From assembly GCF_000482505.1 (NCBI RefSeq), contig NZ_AXVL01000009.1:1-64000 (forward strand): 64,000 nt of DNA, read 5' to 3'. Each line of letters starts with the position of its first letter. Position 1 is the stretch's first letter. Below are positions 61,545 through 64,000 of this stretch, piece by piece. The position numbers were made by a program, and so were the translations under genes. Below the pieces are notes generated by a model. That model ran no database searches and was not told the origin of the DNA. It saw nothing but the letters and a program-made list of their open reading frames with translations. The DNA is from Leptotrichia trevisanii DSM 22070 (lineage in GTDB: Bacteria > Fusobacteriota > Fusobacteriia > Fusobacteriales > Leptotrichiaceae).

Positions 61545-64000
61545 TTAGAAACCTAAAATTTTTGCCACTCTTTCCTTTTCATTTTCCCATTCTTTTCCAT
61601 AGTAAGATTTCAAGTAAATTTCTCTTAATTCTTCCATTAGCGGATATCTTGGGTTAGCTGGCGTACATTGGTCATCGAAGGCATCTAGCGACATTTCGTC
61701 TACTGCTTCCAAGAAGTCTTTTTCAGGCACTCCCCATTCCTTAATGCTTGCTGGAATTCCTATTTTTTTATTTAATTCATTAATTCCCTTAATTAAATTT
61801 TCTACTTTTTCTTCTTTAGTATTTCCACCAAATCCTAGATAATCGTTCATTTCAGCGTATCTCTGCATTGCGTCAGGATATCTATATTGAGGGAATAGTC
61901 CCATCTTTGTTGGAGCTTCAACTGCATTGAAACGGATAACTTCTTCAAGAAGCATAGCATTTGCGATACCGTGTGGCACGTGGAATTTTCCTCCAAGTTT
62001 GTGTGCAAGTGAGTGATTTATCCCTAAGAAGGCATTTGCGAAAGCCATTCCTGCAAGACAAGAGGCATTTGCCATTTTTTCCTTAGCCTTGATTGCTTTT
62101 GCACCTAAATCCACTGATTCCGGCAAGTATTTGAATACAAGTCTAGCTGCTTCCTTTGAATATGGTTTTGTATATTCTGTTGCCATAATTGAAACATAAG
62201 ACTCAAGAGCATGTGTAAATACGTCAATTCCAGAAGCTACTGTAAGCCCTTTTGGCATTGTAAGCATAAGTTCAGGATCGTTAATTGCTACATGCGGTGT
62301 CAATGCGTAATCTGCAAGAGGATATTTGATTCCAGTTTCATCATCTGTAATTACTGAGAACGGTGTTACTTCCGAACCAGTTCCAGCTGATGTCGCAACT
62401 GCTATAAATTTAGCCTTTTTACCCATTTCAGGAAATTCAACGATTCTCTTTCTAATATCCATAAATCTCATTGCCAAATCTCTAAATCTTAATTCAGGAT
62501 GTTCGTACAATACCCACATAATTTTAGCGGCATCCATTGCAGATCCTCCACCAAGAGCGATAACAACATCAGGATTATATTCAAGCATTGCTTTTGCCCC
62601 AGCCTGAGCTGAACTCAATGTTGGATCTTCTTTTACTTCCGAGAATATTCTATAATCAATATTTATCTCATCCAATACTTTTGTAATGTGTTCTGCATAT
62701 CCTAATTCTGCCAATACTTTATCTGTTACGATAAATGCTTTTTTGTGGCTTCCTTTTAACTCTTCTAAAGCTGTCGGAAGTGATCCGTATTTGAAATAAA
62801 TTTTTTCAGGAACTTTGAACCATAACATATTTTCTCTTCTTTCTGCAATTGTTTTTACATTTAATAAATGTTTTACTCCTACGTTTTCTGACACAGAATT
62901 TCCTCCCCATGAACCACATCCAAGTGTTAATGATGGCTCCAATTTAAAGTTAAATACATCTCCGATTGCTCCAAGTGATGCTGGCATATTAATTAATGTA
63001 CGTCCTGTTTTCATCAGTCTTCCAAATTTATCTATTTTTTCTTTTTCTGCTAAATTAATGTATAGTGATGAAGTATGTCCCAATCCTCCAAGTCTTACTA
63101 ACTCATCAGCTATCTTAAGTCCATCTTCAAAATCTTCCGATTTATACATTGCAAGCACTGGTGATAATTTTTCATGTGCAAAAGGTTCTTCCATTCCAGT
63201 AGATTCCACTTCTCCAATTAACACTTTTGAACTTTTTGGAATTTCAAATCCTGCCATACCTGCGATAACATATGCACTTTTTCCAACTACTTCAGCATTC
63301 AAGTTTCCATTTATAAATAATATTTCTCTTACTTTATTTAATTCTTCTTCGTTAAGGATATAAGCTCCTCTGTTTAAAAATTCACTTCTAACTCTGTCAT
63401 AAATTTCCTTATCTATAATTACAGACTGCTCTGTTGCACAGATTACCCCATTGTCAAATGTTTTTGACATCAAAATGTAGTTTGCAGTCATTTTTATATC
63501 TGCCGATTTATCAATTACAACTGGCGTATTTCCAGCTCCAACTCCAATTGCAGGAGTTCCTGATGAATAAGCAGCCTTAACCATTCCTGGCCCACCTGTC
63601 GCAAGTATCAAGTCAGCACTTGCCATAAGTTCTCTCGATAACTCCACGCTTGGCTCGTCAATCCATCCAATTATATCTTTTGGTGCTCCATATTTTACCG
63701 CTGTTTCCAATGCAATTTTAGCTGTTTCAATTGTTGCCTGTTTTGCTCTTGGGTGTGGTGAAAATATTATTGCGTTTCTTGTTTTTAATGATATTAATGT
63801 TTTGAACATTGCTGTTGAAGTTGGATTTGTTGTTGGTACAATCCCTGCGATAATCCCTATTGGAGTTGCAATTTTTTTGACTCCGTAGGATCTGTCGTCT
63901 TCCAGCACGCCACAAGTTTTTTCGTCTTTGTATTTATTGTAAATGTATTCAGAAGCAAAGTGATTTTTTATAACCTTGTCTTCCACAATCCCCATTCCAG
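61545..64000 (-). CDS. adhE: Bifunctional aldehyde-alcohol dehydrogenase AdhE (N-terminus outside window)
   Basis: The frame remains open to the right edge. The first complete Met here corresponds to about Met59 of E. coli AdhE (GMGIVEDKVIKNHFASEYIY), so roughly 58 N-terminal residues are missing. The acetylating ALDH half has the catalytic Cys in FDNGVICATEQSV; the Fe-alcohol dehydrogenase half has GGGSAMDAAKIMW, and metal ligands in HALESYVS and HSLAHKLGGKFHVPHG. It converts acetyl-CoA to ethanol with two NADH. AdhE forms long spirosomes. It supports a fermentative anaerobic life style. Coordinates are to the window edge. Confidence 0.96.
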   Translation of the reverse strand, partial: GMGIVEDKVIKNHFASEYIYNKYKDEKTCGVLEDDRSYGVKKIATPIGIIAGIVPTTNPTSTAMFKTLISLKTRNAIIFSPHPRAKQATIETAKIALETAVKYGAPKDIIGWIDEPSVELSRELMASADLILATGGPGMVKAAYSSGTPAIGVGAGNTPVVIDKSADIKMTANYILMSKTFDNGVICATEQSVIIDKEIYDRVRSEFLNRGAYILNEEELNKVREILFINGNLNAEVVGKSAYVIAGMAGFEIPKSSKVLIGEVESTGMEEPFAHEKLSPVLAMYKSEDFEDGLKIADELVRLGGLGHTSSLYINLAEKEKIDKFGRLMKTGRTLINMPASLGAIGDVFNFKLEPSLTLGCGSWGGNSVSENVGVKHLLNVKTIAERRENMLWFKVPEKIYFKYGSLPTALEELKGSHKKAFIVTDKVLAELGYAEHITKVLDEINIDYRIFSEVKEDPTLSSAQAGAKAMLEYNPDVVIALGGGSAMDAAKIMWVLYEHPELRFRDLAMRFMDIRKRIVEFPEMGKKAKFIAVATSAGTGSEVTPFSVITDDETGIKYPLADYALTPHVAINDPELMLTMPKGLTVASGIDVFTHALESYVSIMATEYTKPYSKEAARLVFKYLPESVDLGAKAIKAKEKMANASCLAGMAFANAFLGINHSLAHKLGGKFHVPHGIANAMLLEEVIRFNAVEAPTKMGLFPQYRYPDAMQRYAEMNDYLGFGGNTKEEKVENLIKGINELNKKIGIPASIKEWGVPEKDFLEAVDEMSLDAFDDQCTPANPRYPLMEELREIYLKSYYGKEWENEKERVAKILGF

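Noticed and set aside
1-64000. CRISPR arrays, tRNA, rRNA, tmRNA, RNase P RNA
   Set aside because: I looked for repeat-spacer patterns and RNA landmarks in the gene-free gaps and saw none. Leptotrichia is known for Cas13, but nothing of it is in this window.

Overview
The window is AT-rich chromosomal DNA from a fermentative anaerobe, most likely Leptotrichia or a close relative (Fusobacteriota). The base composition, a Kdo-activating KdsB (implying an outer membrane), AdhE, PEP carboxylase, a cytoplasmic alpha-amylase and a PerR/Dps/AhpC peroxide defence all fit. The genus is inferred from family-level recognition, not from a database match. I see no rRNA, tRNA, CRISPR array or intact mobile element.

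Layout, left to right. 1-3.8 kb: an IS91-type transposase tail, then a DUF6320-like zinc-ribbon membrane protein, an HxxxD acyltransferase and a patatin. 4-8.5 kb: dps, yifB, engB, an LCP-family protein and coaE. 8.8-13.8 kb: accB-like, accC, asp23, amaP, nusB and nadR. 13.9-18.4 kb: a PerR-ferritin fusion, then a secreted tannase-like esterase with a histidine kinase. 18.5-22.1 kb: the operon infA-rpmJ-rpsM-rpsK-rpsD-rpoA-rplQ. 22-31 kb: an rRNA methyltransferase, unknown membrane proteins, a copper-chaperone-like protein, a candidate small RNA, dispersed repeats, and proB/proA separated by two unknown membrane genes. 31-36.6 kb: a small lipoprotein, alpha-amylase, kdsB, a D,D-carboxypeptidase, nth and traX. 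37-40.1 kb: an unusual cytoplasmic trio of binding protein, GTPase and ABC ATPase. 40.4-45 kb: toxin/immunity debris, an MFS protein, a methyltransferase, a DUF1275 protein and an orphan response regulator. 45-49 kb: ahpC with a free-standing AhpF N-terminal domain, a SUFU-domain protein, an M23 peptidase and DUF7336-like proteins. 49-55.3 kb: coaBC, cysS, a truncated ATPase, a GNAT protein and mutS2. 55.3-64 kb: a repeat-bounded non-coding element, ppc, PepSY-regulator-kinase, and adhE running off the right edge.

The strongest biological thread is peroxide and iron handling. A PerR-like sensor is fused in frame to a complete ferritin. Matching PerR-box-like palindromes lie just after the -10 boxes of dps, ahpC and the fusion gene itself, which suggests one regulon. 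A second thread is the 37-40 kb operon: a binding protein without a signal peptide, a HypB/CobW-like GTPase with CxxC motifs, and an ABC ATPase with no permease, all behind a promoter followed by an intrinsic terminator. A third is the accB-like gene next to accC, whose biotin-attachment lysine position is glycine.

Other points of interest are a candidate small RNA with a CCUCC loop at about 24.4 kb, a hairpin with a Shine-Dalgarno-like loop behind the ferritin fusion, large inverted-repeat elements at 24.7 and 55.4-55.8 kb, and several short genes not normally called (rpmJ, a 47-residue lipoprotein and a 59-residue DUF7336-like protein). No expression, homology search or structure prediction was run.
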